Shown here in pieces: positions 8,103 through 16,081 of a stretch of 64,000 bases of DNA (positions are counted from its first letter, which is position 1; each line of letters begins with the position of its first letter). The DNA comes from Pseudonocardia lacus. Its GTDB lineage: Bacteria; Actinomycetota; Actinomycetes; Mycobacteriales; Pseudonocardiaceae. A model generated the notes under the pieces. That model was not told where the DNA came from, did no database searches, and saw only the letters and a list, made by a program, of their open reading frames with translations. The stretch is taken from the NCBI RefSeq assembly GCF_018531445.1, contig NZ_JAHDTH010000011.1, forward strand, positions 1 to 64,000, in the 5' to 3' direction. A program made the translations under genes and the position numbers.

Positions 8103-8198
8103 CTAGTCGTCCATCTGGGCGACGTACATCGTCACCTCGGGTGCGACTGCGATCTCGTCGAACTCGGGTGTCTCCCACACCTCCAGCGGGGACTCCAT
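8103..8198 (-). CDS. pqqA: PqqA, precursor peptide of PQQ
   Basis: This 31-codon gene is easily missed. It encodes a peptide that starts [13 protein letters not shown] and ends [11 protein letters not shown]. The conserved Glu-x-x-x-Tyr pair, whose side chains become PQQ, is E21 and Y25, inside the family-typical EVTMY. The start ATG at 8198 has a strong GAGGAGGTGG ribosome binding site 5-10 bases upstream. It lies 69 bases downstream of the PQQ dehydrogenase and upstream of pqqC. A peptidase to release the crosslinked residues is not present nearby. Confidence 0.95.
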   Translation of the reverse strand: MESPLEVWETPEFDEIAVAPEVTMYVAQMDD

Positions 8199-8229
8199 CG
8201 ATCCACCTCCTCTCGTCTGCGGCAGGGCT

Positions 8230-8286
8230 CTACGCCTCGGGCAGGGCGCTACGCCTCGGGCAGGGCGCTACGCCTCGGGAAGGGCG
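8230..8286 (-). repeat. Triple 19-bp tandem repeat of the dehydrogenase stop region
   Basis: Three copies of a 19-base unit (plus-strand CTACGCCTCGGGCAGGGCG, third copy with one change) start at 8230, 8249 and 8268. The third copy is the real end of the dehydrogenase gene, coding Ala-Leu-Pro-Glu-Ala-stop; the other two repeat this ending with its TAG downstream in shifted frames. It looks like slippage duplication of the gene's 3' end. Confidence 0.9.
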
Positions 8287-9965
8287 AAGACGATCAGGGC
8301 GCTGCCGTGGCCCGCGCCGAGCATCCCGGGCAGGAAGCCCTCGGCCCAGCCGCCCCAGCCGACCGGGACGGCGACGAACTGCCGGCCGTCGACGCTGTAG
8401 GTCGTCGGGCTGCTGTGGTGGCCGCTGCCGCACTGGAACTGCCAGAGCAGCTCGCCGGTGCGCGCGTCGAGCGCGTTGAACTCACCGGACGGTTCGCCGG
8501 CGAACACGAGGTCGCCGCCGGTGGCGAGCACCGACGCGCACATCGGCAGCTCGTTGCGCCAGCGCCACTTCTCCTCGCCCTCGGCGTCGAACGCGCTGAT
8601 CGAGCCGACCATGTCCTCGATGTCGACCTGGACGCCCGCGCCCCAGTAGGGGATGGACTCCTTGAACTCGCGGCGCCGGCGCGTGGCCGTGGCCCCGACG
8701 TCCTGGACCGGCACGTAGAACAGCTCGGTCTTCGGGCTGTAGGCCGCGTGCGTCCACTCCTTGGCGCCGGCCGGGCCCGGGTAGAAGTGGACGGGCACGC
8801 CCTCCTCGTCGGGGTAGACCTTGGCCGTGACCTTGCCGTCGCGGGTGATCGCGCCCCAGGTGATCCGGTCGACGAAGGGCGTGATCCGCACCAGCGAGCC
8901 GTCGGTGCGGTCCAGGACGAAGAAGTAGCCGTTCTTGTCGAAGTGCCCCAGCAGCTTGCGCCCGTCCTTCTCGAACAGGATGCACTCGGCGATGGAGTCG
9001 TAGTCCCACACGTCGTGCGGGGTGCACTGGTAGTGCCAGCGGATCTGCCCGGAGTCGACGTCGACGGCGATGATGCTGTCGGTGTAGAGGTTGTCGCCCT
9101 CGCGCACGCCGCCGTCGAAGTCGGGCGCCGGGTTGCCGGTTCCGACGTAGAGCAGGTTGGTCTCCGCGTCGAACGTGCCGGTGAGCCAGCAGTTCGCGCC
9201 GCCGCGGGCCCAGGCCTCACCGTCGGAGGGCCAGGTCTCCGAGCCGGGTTCGCCGGGCTTGGGGACCGTGTAGCAGCGCCACTGGTGCTCGCCGCTGTCG
9301 ATGTCGAACGCGTCGAGGTGCCCGCGCACCCCGAACTCCCCGCCGGAGCTGCCCACGATCACCAGGTTCTTGACCACGAGCGGCGCTACCGTGGCGCTTT
9401 CCCCGGCCCGGACGTCGCCGTAGGTCTTGTCCCAGACCCGCTTGCCGGTGGTCGCGTCGAGCGCGAGCACGTGGGCGTTGGCGGTGACGAAGAAGACGTT
9501 GTTCTGGGCCACGGCGACGCCGCGGTTGACGTTGCCGCAGCACAGCGACACGTCGAAGGGCACGGCGTGCTTGTAGCGCCAGATCTCGGTGCCGGTCTTC
9601 GCGTCCAGGGCCCACACCCAGCCGTCCCAGCCGGCGACGAACATGACGCCGTCGACGACGATGGGCGCGGCCTCGAAGGAGTAGGTCGAGGCGCCGGCGA
9701 TGATGCCGCTGGAGCCTGCCTGGAAGACCCAGGCGGGCAGCAGGCGCTTGACGTTCTCGGTGTTGATCTGGTCCAGCGGGCTGTAGCGCTGCCCGTCGTA
9801 GGTGCCGTAGTAGGTGAGCCAGTTCTCCGGCTCGGACCGGGCGTTGAGGATGCGCTCGTAGTTGACGCTCTCGACCACCGGCGGGGCGAGTTCGTTGCCC
9901 GGGAGCTTGCCGCTGAGCTGTCCCTGGTCGATGGCCTCGCCTGCGTCGACGTACTCGACGGTCAT
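8268..9965 (-). CDS. PQQ-dependent alcohol dehydrogenase, XoxF/PedH-like (predicted lanthanide type), without signal peptide
   Basis: The 565-residue protein is an eight-bladed propeller quinoprotein. Seen motifs are YYGTYDGQRYSPLDQIN (about 52-68), the vicinal disulfide C142-C143 in LCCGNVNRG, metal ligands E210 (GGEFG) and N278 (GTGNPAP), and the catalytic loop HDVWDYDSI with D321 as catalytic base and D323 two residues later. In the family the extra Asp at this position marks lanthanide-dependent enzymes (XoxF, PedH), whereas calcium MxaF has Ala. The start ATG 9965 has GGAGGAG upstream and an in-frame TAG 15 bases before, so no longer N-terminus is possible. The N-terminus (MTVEYVDAGEAIDQ) is acidic and no signal peptide exists, although characterised relatives are periplasmic. 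It is 12 bases downstream of the cupredoxin-like gene and directly upstream of pqqA. Confidence 0.93.
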   Translation of the reverse strand: MTVEYVDAGEAIDQGQLSGKLPGNELAPPVVESVNYERILNARSEPENWLTYYGTYDGQRYSPLDQINTENVKRLLPAWVFQAGSSGIIAGASTYSFEAAPIVVDGVMFVAGWDGWVWALDAKTGTEIWRYKHAVPFDVSLCCGNVNRGVAVAQNNVFFVTANAHVLALDATTGKRVWDKTYGDVRAGESATVAPLVVKNLVIVGSSGGEFGVRGHLDAFDIDSGEHQWRCYTVPKPGEPGSETWPSDGEAWARGGANCWLTGTFDAETNLLYVGTGNPAPDFDGGVREGDNLYTDSIIAVDVDSGQIRWHYQCTPHDVWDYDSIAECILFEKDGRKLLGHFDKNGYFFVLDRTDGSLVRITPFVDRITWGAITRDGKVTAKVYPDEEGVPVHFYPGPAGAKEWTHAAYSPKTELFYVPVQDVGATATRRRREFKESIPYWGAGVQVDIEDMVGSISAFDAEGEEKWRWRNELPMCASVLATGGDLVFAGEPSGEFNALDARTGELLWQFQCGSGHHSSPTTYSVDGRQFVAVPVGWGGWAEGFLPGMLGAGHGSALIVFALPEA

Positions 9966-9977
9966 CGTCTGCTCCTC

Positions 9978-10439
9978 CTAGGGCCGGGGCTGGTCGGGGC
10001 GGTCGAGGCGGGCCTCGGGCGGGACGTCGCCCAGCACGACGATGGCCCCGGTCAGGCCCCGGCCCTCGTCGTTGCCGGTCGGCGAGCTGAACCAGTAGTA
10101 GCCCGGGCCGTCGAGGTTGAGCGTCGCCCGCCCGCGCGAGTGGTTGACCAGCCAGATGAACTTCCGGTCGCCGTTGCTCGGCAGCAGCGCGCAGTGGGTG
10201 TTGAGGTCGTCGTTGATGAGTTCGAGGTCGACGTCGCCGCCGTGCGGCAGGACCAGGATCGCGGGATCCCAGCTCAGCTCGTCGGGCCGGATCCGGATGG
10301 TCGCCGCCATCCGGCCGTCCTCCTTCTCGGTCGCCTGGCCGATGTTGCCGGTACCCAGCATCCGGCCGATCGTGGCCTTGTTCTGCCCGTTCAAGCCGAG
10401 CTTGTCCACCAGGTCCGCCCGTTCCTGCGCGGTCGTCAC
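9978..10439 (-). CDS. Cupredoxin-like PQQ-associated protein without a full copper site
   Basis: The 153-residue product has an N-terminal polar region (about 1-45) and a cupredoxin-type beta-sandwich with VLPHGGDVDLELINDD, NTHCALLP and a C-terminal hairpin GYYWFSSPTGNDEGRGLTGA. In copper cupredoxins this last hairpin holds Cys, His and Met ligands; here Cys is replaced (YYWFSS), no His follows, and Met is Leu, leaving H82/C83 alone. So a normal type 1 copper centre is unlikely. There is no signal peptide. The GTG at 10439 has GAGGAGGTGG 6 bases upstream. It is first in the operon, directly ahead of the PQQ dehydrogenase, and resembles the MSMEG_3727-type PQQ-associated family (recalled name, not checked). 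Role in electron transfer or cofactor loading is inference. Confidence 0.78.
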   Translation of the reverse strand: MTTAQERADLVDKLGLNGQNKATIGRMLGTGNIGQATEKEDGRMAATIRIRPDELSWDPAILVLPHGGDVDLELINDDLNTHCALLPSNGDRKFIWLVNHSRGRATLNLDGPGYYWFSSPTGNDEGRGLTGAIVVLGDVPPEARLDRPDQPRP

Positions 10440-10537
10440 AGGGCTCCACCTCCTCGTCGAGATTTCCCGGATAGTCCCTCGTCCAACTTCCGCGTCCGGT
10501 GCGATCTGGGGAACTGTGCAATCGCCATGAATGGCAC

Positions 10538-10553
10538 GACTGATCGATCGGTC
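10538..10553. promoter_or_regulatory. 16-bp near-palindrome upstream of the PQQ operon, operator candidate
   Basis: GACTGATCGATCGGTC differs from its reverse complement only at one symmetric pair. It sits about 100 bases upstream of the first gene of the PQQ operon in the 259-base gap (10440-10698) that separates it from katG. The gap is less GC-rich than the genes and must contain the operon promoter, but no convincing -35/-10 pair could be picked. Confidence 0.4.
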
Positions 10554-10698
10554 CGATCCGCCCTGATGGCGTCGTCCGATTCGTGGAAGCAGATTGTGAT
10601 GCGGGACTCTACGACGGTCGATTTGGGTCGACAAGGTGCGCGTCGGGGGTGCGCCGCTCACCCGGCGGCAGCTACCGCTCGCACCCGCTACGGCACCG

Positions 10699-12939
10699 CT
10701 ACCGGGCGCGGGGCAGGTCGTAGCGGTCGAGCTCCATCACCCTCGCCCACGCCCGCACGAAGTCGTGCACGAACTTCTCGCCCGCGTCGTCGCTCGCGTA
10801 GACCTCGGCCACGGCCCGCAGCTCGGCGTGCGAACCGAAGACGAGGTCGACGCGGCTGCCCGTCCAGCGCAGCGCCCCGGTGTCGCGGTCGCGGCCCTCG
10901 AACGTCGTCGCCTCCTTCGAGGTCGGCGTCCAGACCGTGGCCATGTCGAGCAGGTTGACGAAGAAGTCGGTGGTCAGCGTGCCGGGCGTGTCGGTGAACA
11001 CGCCCAGGGGCGAACCCCCGGTGTTCGCGCCCAGCACCCGCATGCCGCCCACCAGCACGGTCATCTCGGGCACGCCCAGGCCCAGCAGGTCGGCCCGGTC
11101 GACCAGCAGCCGCTCGGACCGCTCCCCGGCGCCGTTGGCACGGTGGTTGTCGGCACAGTAGTTGCGGAACCCGTCGGCGACCGGCTCCAGCTCGGCGAAG
11201 AAGGCCGCGTCGGTCTGCTCGGCCGTGGCGTCGGTGCGCCCGGGTGTGAAGGGCACCCGGACGTGGTGACCGGCGTCGGCGGCCGCCCGTTCGACGGCGG
11301 CGCACCCGCCGAGCACGATCAGGTCGGCCAGCGAGACCCGCACGTCGTCGTCGCGGGAGCCGTTGAAGGACCGCTGGACGCCCTCCAGCGCGCCCAGCAC
11401 CCTGGCCAGCGCGTCGGGGTCGTTGACCGCCCAGCCGCGCTGGGGCTCCAGGCGCACGCGGGCGCCGTTCGCCCCGCCGCGCCGGTCGCTGGTGCGGAAC
11501 GTCGACGCCGACGCCCACGCGGCGCGGACGAGGTCGGGCACCGGCAGCCCGCAGTCCAGGACCCGCGCCTTCAGCTCGTCGACGTCGGCATCCCCGACGA
11601 GGTCGTGGTCCACGGCGGGGACCGGGTCCTGCCAGATCAGTGCCTCGCCGGGCACGAGCGGGCCCAGGTAGCGCGGGAGCGGGCCCATGTCGATGTGGGT
11701 GAGCTTGAACCAGGCGCGGGCGAACGCGTCGGCGAGCTGGTCGGGGTGCTCCAGGAACCGCCGGGAGACCACCTCGTAGTCGGGGTCGAACCGCAGCGCG
11801 AGGTCGGTGGTCAGGATGGTCGGGGCGTGCGTCCTGGACGGGTCGTGGGCGTCGGGCACGGTGCCGGCGCCGCCGCCGTCGGCCGGGATCCACTGCCACA
11901 GCCCGGCCGGGCTCAGCTCCAGGTCCCACTCGAAGCCGAACAGGTTCTCCAGGAAGCTGTTGTCCCAGGTCGTCGGGGTGGGCGTCCAGGTGCCCTCCAG
12001 CCCGCTGGCGATGGTGTCGCCGGCCTTGCCGGTGCCGTGGCCGCCCCGCCAGCCCAGGCCCTGCTCCTCCAGCGGGGCGCCCTCGGGCTCGGGGCCCAGG
12101 AAGCGCTCCGGGTCGGCGACGCCGTGGGTCTTGCCGAAGCTGTGCCCGCCGGCGATGAGCGCGACGGTCTCGGTGTCGTCGAACCCCATCCGCCGGAACG
12201 TCTGGCGGATGTCGCGGGCCGAGGTGAGGGGGTCGGGGACGGTGTTGGGGCCCTCCGGGTTGACGTAGATCAGGCCCATCTGGTCGGCGGCGAGCGGGCG
12301 GTGCAGCTCGCGCACGCCGCTGTGGCGCTCATCGCCGAGCCAGGCGCGCTCGGGGCCCCAGTAGAGGTCGTCGCCGCGGTAGACGTCGGCCCGGCCGCCG
12401 CCGAAGCCGAAGGTCCGCAGGCCCATGGACTCCAGGGCGCGGTTGCCGGCGAACACCATCAGGTCGGCCCAGGAGACCGTGCGGCCGTACTTGCGCTTGA
12501 CCGGCCAGAGCAGCCTGCGCGCCTTGTCCAGGTTGCGGTTGTCGGGCCAGCTGTTCAGGGGGGCGAAGCGCAGCATGCCCGCGGCCGGGCCGCCGCGGCC
12601 GTCGGCGACGCGGTAGGTCCCCGCGCAATGCCACACCATCCGCACGATCAGCGGCCCGTAGTGCCCGAAGTCGGCCGGCCACCACGGCTGGGAGGTCGTC
12701 AGGACCTCGTCGACGTCGCGGGCCAGCGCGTCGAGGTCGACGGTCAGGAACTCCGCGGCGTAGTCGAAGTCCGGGCCCATCGGGTCGGCCGCGCCCGGGT
12801 CGGCGCGCAGGGCGCCCAGGTCGAGCCGGTCGGGCCACCAGTCGTGCTCGGCCGAGGCGCGGGCGGGGCGGGTGCGGGGCTGGGCCGGGGCGGGCAGGCC
12901 CAGGCCGCCCCCGCTGGCCTTGTCCGTCGCGTCAGGCAC
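10699..12939 (-). CDS. katG: KatG, bifunctional catalase-peroxidase
   Basis: KatG removes hydrogen peroxide and has peroxidase activity with a single heme. The 746-residue sequence is full length with both halves. Distal residues R100, W103 and H104 occur in [11 protein letters not shown], the covalent adduct partners W103, Y225 (LIYVNPEGP) and M251 (RRMGFDD) are all present, and the proximal H266 is in [15 protein letters not shown] replaces the common WHSAG. The GTG start at 12939 has AGAGGAG upstream. It follows the GAF-LytTR regulator gene by 12 bases, so the two form one unit, and it precedes the PQQ operon on the same strand, which may matter if that oxidation system makes peroxide. Confidence 0.97.
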   Translation of the reverse strand: MPDATDKASGGGLGLPAPAQPRTRPARASAEHDWWPDRLDLGALRADPGAADPMGPDFDYAAEFLTVDLDALARDVDEVLTTSQPWWPADFGHYGPLIVRMVWHCAGTYRVADGRGGPAAGMLRFAPLNSWPDNRNLDKARRLLWPVKRKYGRTVSWADLMVFAGNRALESMGLRTFGFGGGRADVYRGDDLYWGPERAWLGDERHSGVRELHRPLAADQMGLIYVNPEGPNTVPDPLTSARDIRQTFRRMGFDDTETVALIAGGHSFGKTHGVADPERFLGPEPEGAPLEEQGLGWRGGHGTGKAGDTIASGLEGTWTPTPTTWDNSFLENLFGFEWDLELSPAGLWQWIPADGGGAGTVPDAHDPSRTHAPTILTTDLALRFDPDYEVVSRRFLEHPDQLADAFARAWFKLTHIDMGPLPRYLGPLVPGEALIWQDPVPAVDHDLVGDADVDELKARVLDCGLPVPDLVRAAWASASTFRTSDRRGGANGARVRLEPQRGWAVNDPDALARVLGALEGVQRSFNGSRDDDVRVSLADLIVLGGCAAVERAAADAGHHVRVPFTPGRTDATAEQTDAAFFAELEPVADGFRNYCADNHRANGAGERSERLLVDRADLLGLGVPEMTVLVGGMRVLGANTGGSPLGVFTDTPGTLTTDFFVNLLDMATVWTPTSKEATTFEGRDRDTGALRWTGSRVDLVFGSHAELRAVAEVYASDDAGEKFVHDFVRAWARVMELDRYDLPRAR

Positions 12940-12951
12940 GGGACTCCTCTC

Positions 12952-14352
12952 TCAGATGCCCAGGGCGCGGCGCACGGCGGGCGCATTGCGCCGCGACACC
13001 GGCACCATCCCGCCCGCCGGCTCGTCCATGACCAGCGACAGCTCGCCCTTCACCCCGCGCTCGACCTCCCGGACCCGGGCCAGGTTGACCACGTACTGGC
13101 GGTGCACCCGCAGGAAGCCGGCGCCGGCCAGCTCGCCGTCGAGCTTGTCCAGGCTCGCCGACGCCGACCGCAACCGCCCCTGGTCGGTGAACAGCCACAC
13201 GTCGTTGCCCTCCGCCTCGGCGTAGCAGACCTCCGGCAGGTGCAGCAGCACCATCCGGTTGTCGCGCACCGCGACCACCCGGTGCTGCGGCGACCTGGGG
13301 CTCGCCGGCGCGTCGGGCTGGGACAGCTGCGCCCCGTCGGTCGTGCCGAACCACACCAGGTTGCCGATCAGGTGCCCGGAGGAGAAGACGGGCCGGATGC
13401 TGATCGAGGTCGGTTCGGCGGCGAGGTGGGTGAAGACCTGCGTCGAGCCGACCCAGTCGGGGTCGCGGGCCGCCTGCCGGGTGGCGTAGCGGGCGGCCCC
13501 GATCAGCTCCGGCAGCCCCGCGTTCCACCGCACCGTCGGGTCGACCGCGGGGGTGGACGCCGGCACGCCCATGAGCACGCTCGCCGTGTCGTCGGCGATC
13601 ACCACCTTGCCGGCGGTGTCCAGCGCGGCGACCGGGCAGCTGGAGCGCGCCCTGGCCTGGGTGAAGGACGCGACCAGCTCCGCGCCGCTGTTGCGGGCGC
13701 GCGTGCGCAGCAGGCACTGGGTCTTGGTGGCCGCGTTGGCCAGCCAGCCGACCGCGGCCGCCGGGAGCTGGCTGCGCCAGCAGGAGATGTTCAGGACCGC
13801 GATCGGCTCCTTGGTGACCACGTCGCGCACCGCGATGCCCGCGCAGGCCCAGCTGTGGAACGCCCGGCACCAGTGCTCCGCGCCCCGGATCAGCACCGGG
13901 CCGTGCGCCTCCAGCGCCGTGCCCATGCCGTTCGTCCCGGCCGCGCTCTCCGACCAGCAGAACCAGGGCGCCAGGTTCGCGCCCGACGCCTTGGCCAGGG
14001 TGGCGTCGTCGCCCCACTCGGCCAGGATGCGGCCGGTGGAGTCGGTGACGGTGACGACGCCGGCGAGGGCGCGCACCTCCTGCGCCACGGCGGCGGCGCG
14101 GTAGCCCAGCTCGGCGAAGACGACGTCGTGCTCGGGGGTGTGGTCGATCTCCGCGACGGCGATCGGGGCCCCGCTCAGGTGCGGGTCGACCCGGTAGCGC
14201 TCCCGACAGCGGTGCCAGGAGATCGCCACCACCGGCCGCACCCCCGGGACCTGGTCGTCGCCCTGCACGAACCGCTCCCACGCCGCCAGCACGGAGCTCC
14301 TGCCCCGGCCGTGGACCGCCGCCGTGGGTTCACGCCGTTGTACACCCGTCAT
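12952..14352 (-). CDS. GAF domain and LytTR DNA-binding transcriptional regulator
   Basis: The product (466 residues from ATG 14352) has an N-terminal part like that of AcoR-type activators: VVAISWHRCRERYRVDPH then a GAF-like sensor with WGDDATLAKASGANLAPWFC, SAAGTNGMGTAL and GAEHWCRAFHSWACAGIAV. Instead of a sigma-54 ATPase it ends in a LytTR domain (about 360-466; KLDGELAGAGFLRVHRQYVV and VKGELSLVMDEPAGGMVPVS). Cysteine-rich GAF domains of this group often sense small molecules or redox state. The gene is directly upstream of katG, which it likely controls. A longer start at 14427 is possible; 14352 was taken because AGAGGCGG lies upstream and the extension is arginine-rich and unlike the family. 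Confidence 0.82.
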   Translation of the reverse strand: MTGVQRREPTAAVHGRGRSSVLAAWERFVQGDDQVPGVRPVVAISWHRCRERYRVDPHLSGAPIAVAEIDHTPEHDVVFAELGYRAAAVAQEVRALAGVVTVTDSTGRILAEWGDDATLAKASGANLAPWFCWSESAAGTNGMGTALEAHGPVLIRGAEHWCRAFHSWACAGIAVRDVVTKEPIAVLNISCWRSQLPAAAVGWLANAATKTQCLLRTRARNSGAELVASFTQARARSSCPVAALDTAGKVVIADDTASVLMGVPASTPAVDPTVRWNAGLPELIGAARYATRQAARDPDWVGSTQVFTHLAAEPTSISIRPVFSSGHLIGNLVWFGTTDGAQLSQPDAPASPRSPQHRVVAVRDNRMVLLHLPEVCYAEAEGNDVWLFTDQGRLRSASASLDKLDGELAGAGFLRVHRQYVVNLARVREVERGVKGELSLVMDEPAGGMVPVSRRNAPAVRRALGI

Positions 14353-14563
14353 GGTGGAGAACCGCCTCTGGCCCATCCCGAACGCCGGTCGGCGTGCGCG
14401 CGATCCGCGTCGGACGCCGCTGGTCACAGCCCGCCGGTGGGCGGGCTGGCACCGGGTCGCGTGTGTTCTGCTGCATCACCCGTACCGGGCTGTGTCTCAG
14501 TCCGGTTCCGCCACCCTAGGAAAGATCCGGCGCGCTGTGCACCCCTATCCCGGGAGGAGTGGA

Positions 14564-14683
14564 GTGAAGATCGAGGGGCGAACGGCGCAGTACATGCGGC
14601 GGTTTGCCGCTGAACGGGGGATCGTTCCTGCTTGTGACATGATCGGCTATTCCGGTCTCGCTGCACGGATCATGGGGAATTGA
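14564..14683 (+). CDS. Possible small protein, 39 residues, unknown
   Basis: A GTG at 14564 is preceded by GGGAGGAG with 4-5 bases spacing and opens a frame of 39 codons ending at TGA 14681-14683. The predicted peptide starts VKIEGRTAQYMRRFAAERG and contains one Cys. Codon third positions are less GC-biased than those of neighbouring genes, which argues against a long-established gene. Its end runs into an inverted repeat ahead of the FAD oxidoreductase, so it could be a leader peptide. No homolog is recognised. Confidence 0.3.
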   Translation: MKIEGRTAQYMRRFAAERGIVPACDMIGYSGLAARIMGN

Positions 14684-14704
14684 TCAGTACATTGTCGATC
14701 AATT
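14678..14704. promoter_or_regulatory. 8-bp inverted repeat upstream of FAD oxidoreductase, operator candidate
   Basis: AATTGATC (14678-14685) and GATCAATT (14697-14704) are perfect inverted copies separated by 11 bases, in the most AT-rich part of this intergenic region and about 190 bases before the FAD gene start. Spacing of the arms by about two helical turns (19 bases centre to centre) suits a dimeric regulator. Confidence 0.45.
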
Positions 14705-14892
14705 GGGTTGATGATCGGGATGGTCGTCGTTTATTACGCTTGGTCGGAGTGGTGATGTCGTCGCGTCCCGGGGATCGGGCTCTCCGGTGGTGCCTCGCGT
14801 GGGTGCCCCCGGCGGCGCAGCGCGGGCTGCGACGGCGGGGCGCGCTGCGAGGTGCGGTGGACGGGCGTGCGGGGGCGACGGAGCATGGCGGG

Positions 14893-16059
14893 GTGTCCGC
14901 TGCGCGCGAGTTGCCCGACCGGACCGAGGTCGTCGTGATCGGGGGTGGGGCGATCGGCACGAGCATCGCCTTCCACCTGGCCGAGGCGGGGGTGCGCGAT
15001 GTCGTGCTGCTCGAACGCGACGAGCTCGGGCACGGGTCGACGTGCAAGGCGGCGGGGGGAGTGCGGGCGCAGTTCTCCGACCGGATCAACATCGAGTTGG
15101 GTGCGCGCAGCCTGGAGGCGTTCGGCCGGTTCGGTGAGCGGCCGGGCCAGGAGATCGACCTGCACCGGGTCGGGTACCTGTTCCTGCTGTCCTCGGCGCG
15201 GGACGTGGCCGCGTTCGAGGCCGACGTCGCGCTGCAGAACGACCTCGGCGTCGCCAGCCGCATGATCGACGTGGCCGAGGCGGCGGCGCTGTCGCCGCTG
15301 ATCGCGACCGACGGGTTGCTGGCCGCGGCGTTCTCGCCCGACGACGGTCACTGCACGCCGGAGTCGGTGGTGCTCGGGTACGCGAGCGCCGCCCGCCGGC
15401 ACGGGGCGACGCTGCTCACCGGCGTGACGGTGACCGGGATCGACGTCGAGGGCGGTGAGGCGCGGACCGTGCGCACCAACCGCGGGCCGATCACCGCGGG
15501 GACGGTGGTCTGCGCGGCCGGGGCGTGGTCGCGGGTGGTCGGCGAGATGGTCGGCACCGACCTGCCCGTGACGCCGCTGCGGCGGCAGATCCTGTTCACC
15601 GAGCCGATCCCGGACCTGCCGCCGGTGGTGCCGTTCACGATCGACTTCGCCACCACCTACTACTTCCACCGGGAGGGCCGGGGGCTGCTGCTGGGCATGT
15701 CCGACCCGGACCAGGAGCCGGGCTTCGAGCTGGCCTACTGCCCGCGGTGGCTGCCGCGCCTGGGCGCGGCGATGGGCGCGCGCACGCCCGGCCTGCTGGA
15801 CGTGGGGCTCGGCAACGGCTGGGCCGGGCTCTACGAGGTCACGCCCGACCACAACGCCCTGATCGGCCGGTCGTCGACCACCCAGAACGTCCTGTACGCC
15901 ACCGGCTTCTCCGGGCACGGCTTCCTGCAGGCCCCCGCGGTCGGCGAGGTGGTGCGCGACCTGCACCTCGACCGGCCGCCGTTCGTCGACGTCACCCCGC
16001 TGTCCGCGGACCGCTTCCAGGGCGCGGCCGGCGGGCGCCCCGAGGCGCGCATCGTGTGA
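14893..16059 (+). CDS. FAD-dependent oxidoreductase, sarcosine oxidase beta / DAO family
   Basis: This 388-residue DAO-family flavoprotein has the Rossmann motif VVVIGGGAIGTSIAFHLAEA at about residues 13-32 and the FAD-site pattern GHGSTCKAAGGVRAQFS. The C-terminal part has NGWAGLYEVTPDHNALIG and ATGFSGHGFLQAPAVGE, typical of sarcosine, dimethylglycine or amino acid oxidases. It would oxidise a secondary or primary amine to imine with release of H2O2 or transfer to a partner. The GTG at 14893 has GGAG 9 bases upstream; upstream sequence in frame is not family-like. It stands alone and faces the 16082-16651 gene. Substrate unknown. Confidence 0.85.
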   Translation: MSAARELPDRTEVVVIGGGAIGTSIAFHLAEAGVRDVVLLERDELGHGSTCKAAGGVRAQFSDRINIELGARSLEAFGRFGERPGQEIDLHRVGYLFLLSSARDVAAFEADVALQNDLGVASRMIDVAEAAALSPLIATDGLLAAAFSPDDGHCTPESVVLGYASAARRHGATLLTGVTVTGIDVEGGEARTVRTNRGPITAGTVVCAAGAWSRVVGEMVGTDLPVTPLRRQILFTEPIPDLPPVVPFTIDFATTYYFHREGRGLLLGMSDPDQEPGFELAYCPRWLPRLGAAMGARTPGLLDVGLGNGWAGLYEVTPDHNALIGRSSTTQNVLYATGFSGHGFLQAPAVGEVVRDLHLDRPPFVDVTPLSADRFQGAAGGRPEARIV

Positions 16060-16081
16060 CGTGCGTGACCCGCCCGGGTGG

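Larger units (their letters stand above)
14353..14892. other. 540-bp divergent intergenic region with promoters, a short reading frame and an inverted repeat
   Basis: This gap separates the GAF-LytTR regulator (minus) from the FAD oxidoreductase (plus). Its middle (14640-14760) is clearly less GC-rich than the rest of the window, as expected for promoters. It holds a 39-codon reading frame with a good ribosome binding site (14564-14683) and an 8-bp inverted repeat at 14678-14704, both listed separately. Nothing else was recognised. Confidence 0.6.

Noticed and set aside
8230-8286. Short tandem repeats as a CRISPR remnant
   Set aside because: The units are adjacent without spacers, and the last copy is the end of a coding gene.
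10440-10698. A sigma-54 promoter for the PQQ operon
   Set aside because: A GG/GC pair near the sequence ATGGCGATTGC was looked at, but the spacing does not match the -24/-12 rule and actinomycetes generally lack sigma-54.
10636-14613. A 1,325-codon plus-strand open frame opposite katG and its regulator
   Set aside because: Composition is low-complexity and no motif is seen. KatG and GAF-LytTR on the other strand have all expected motifs.
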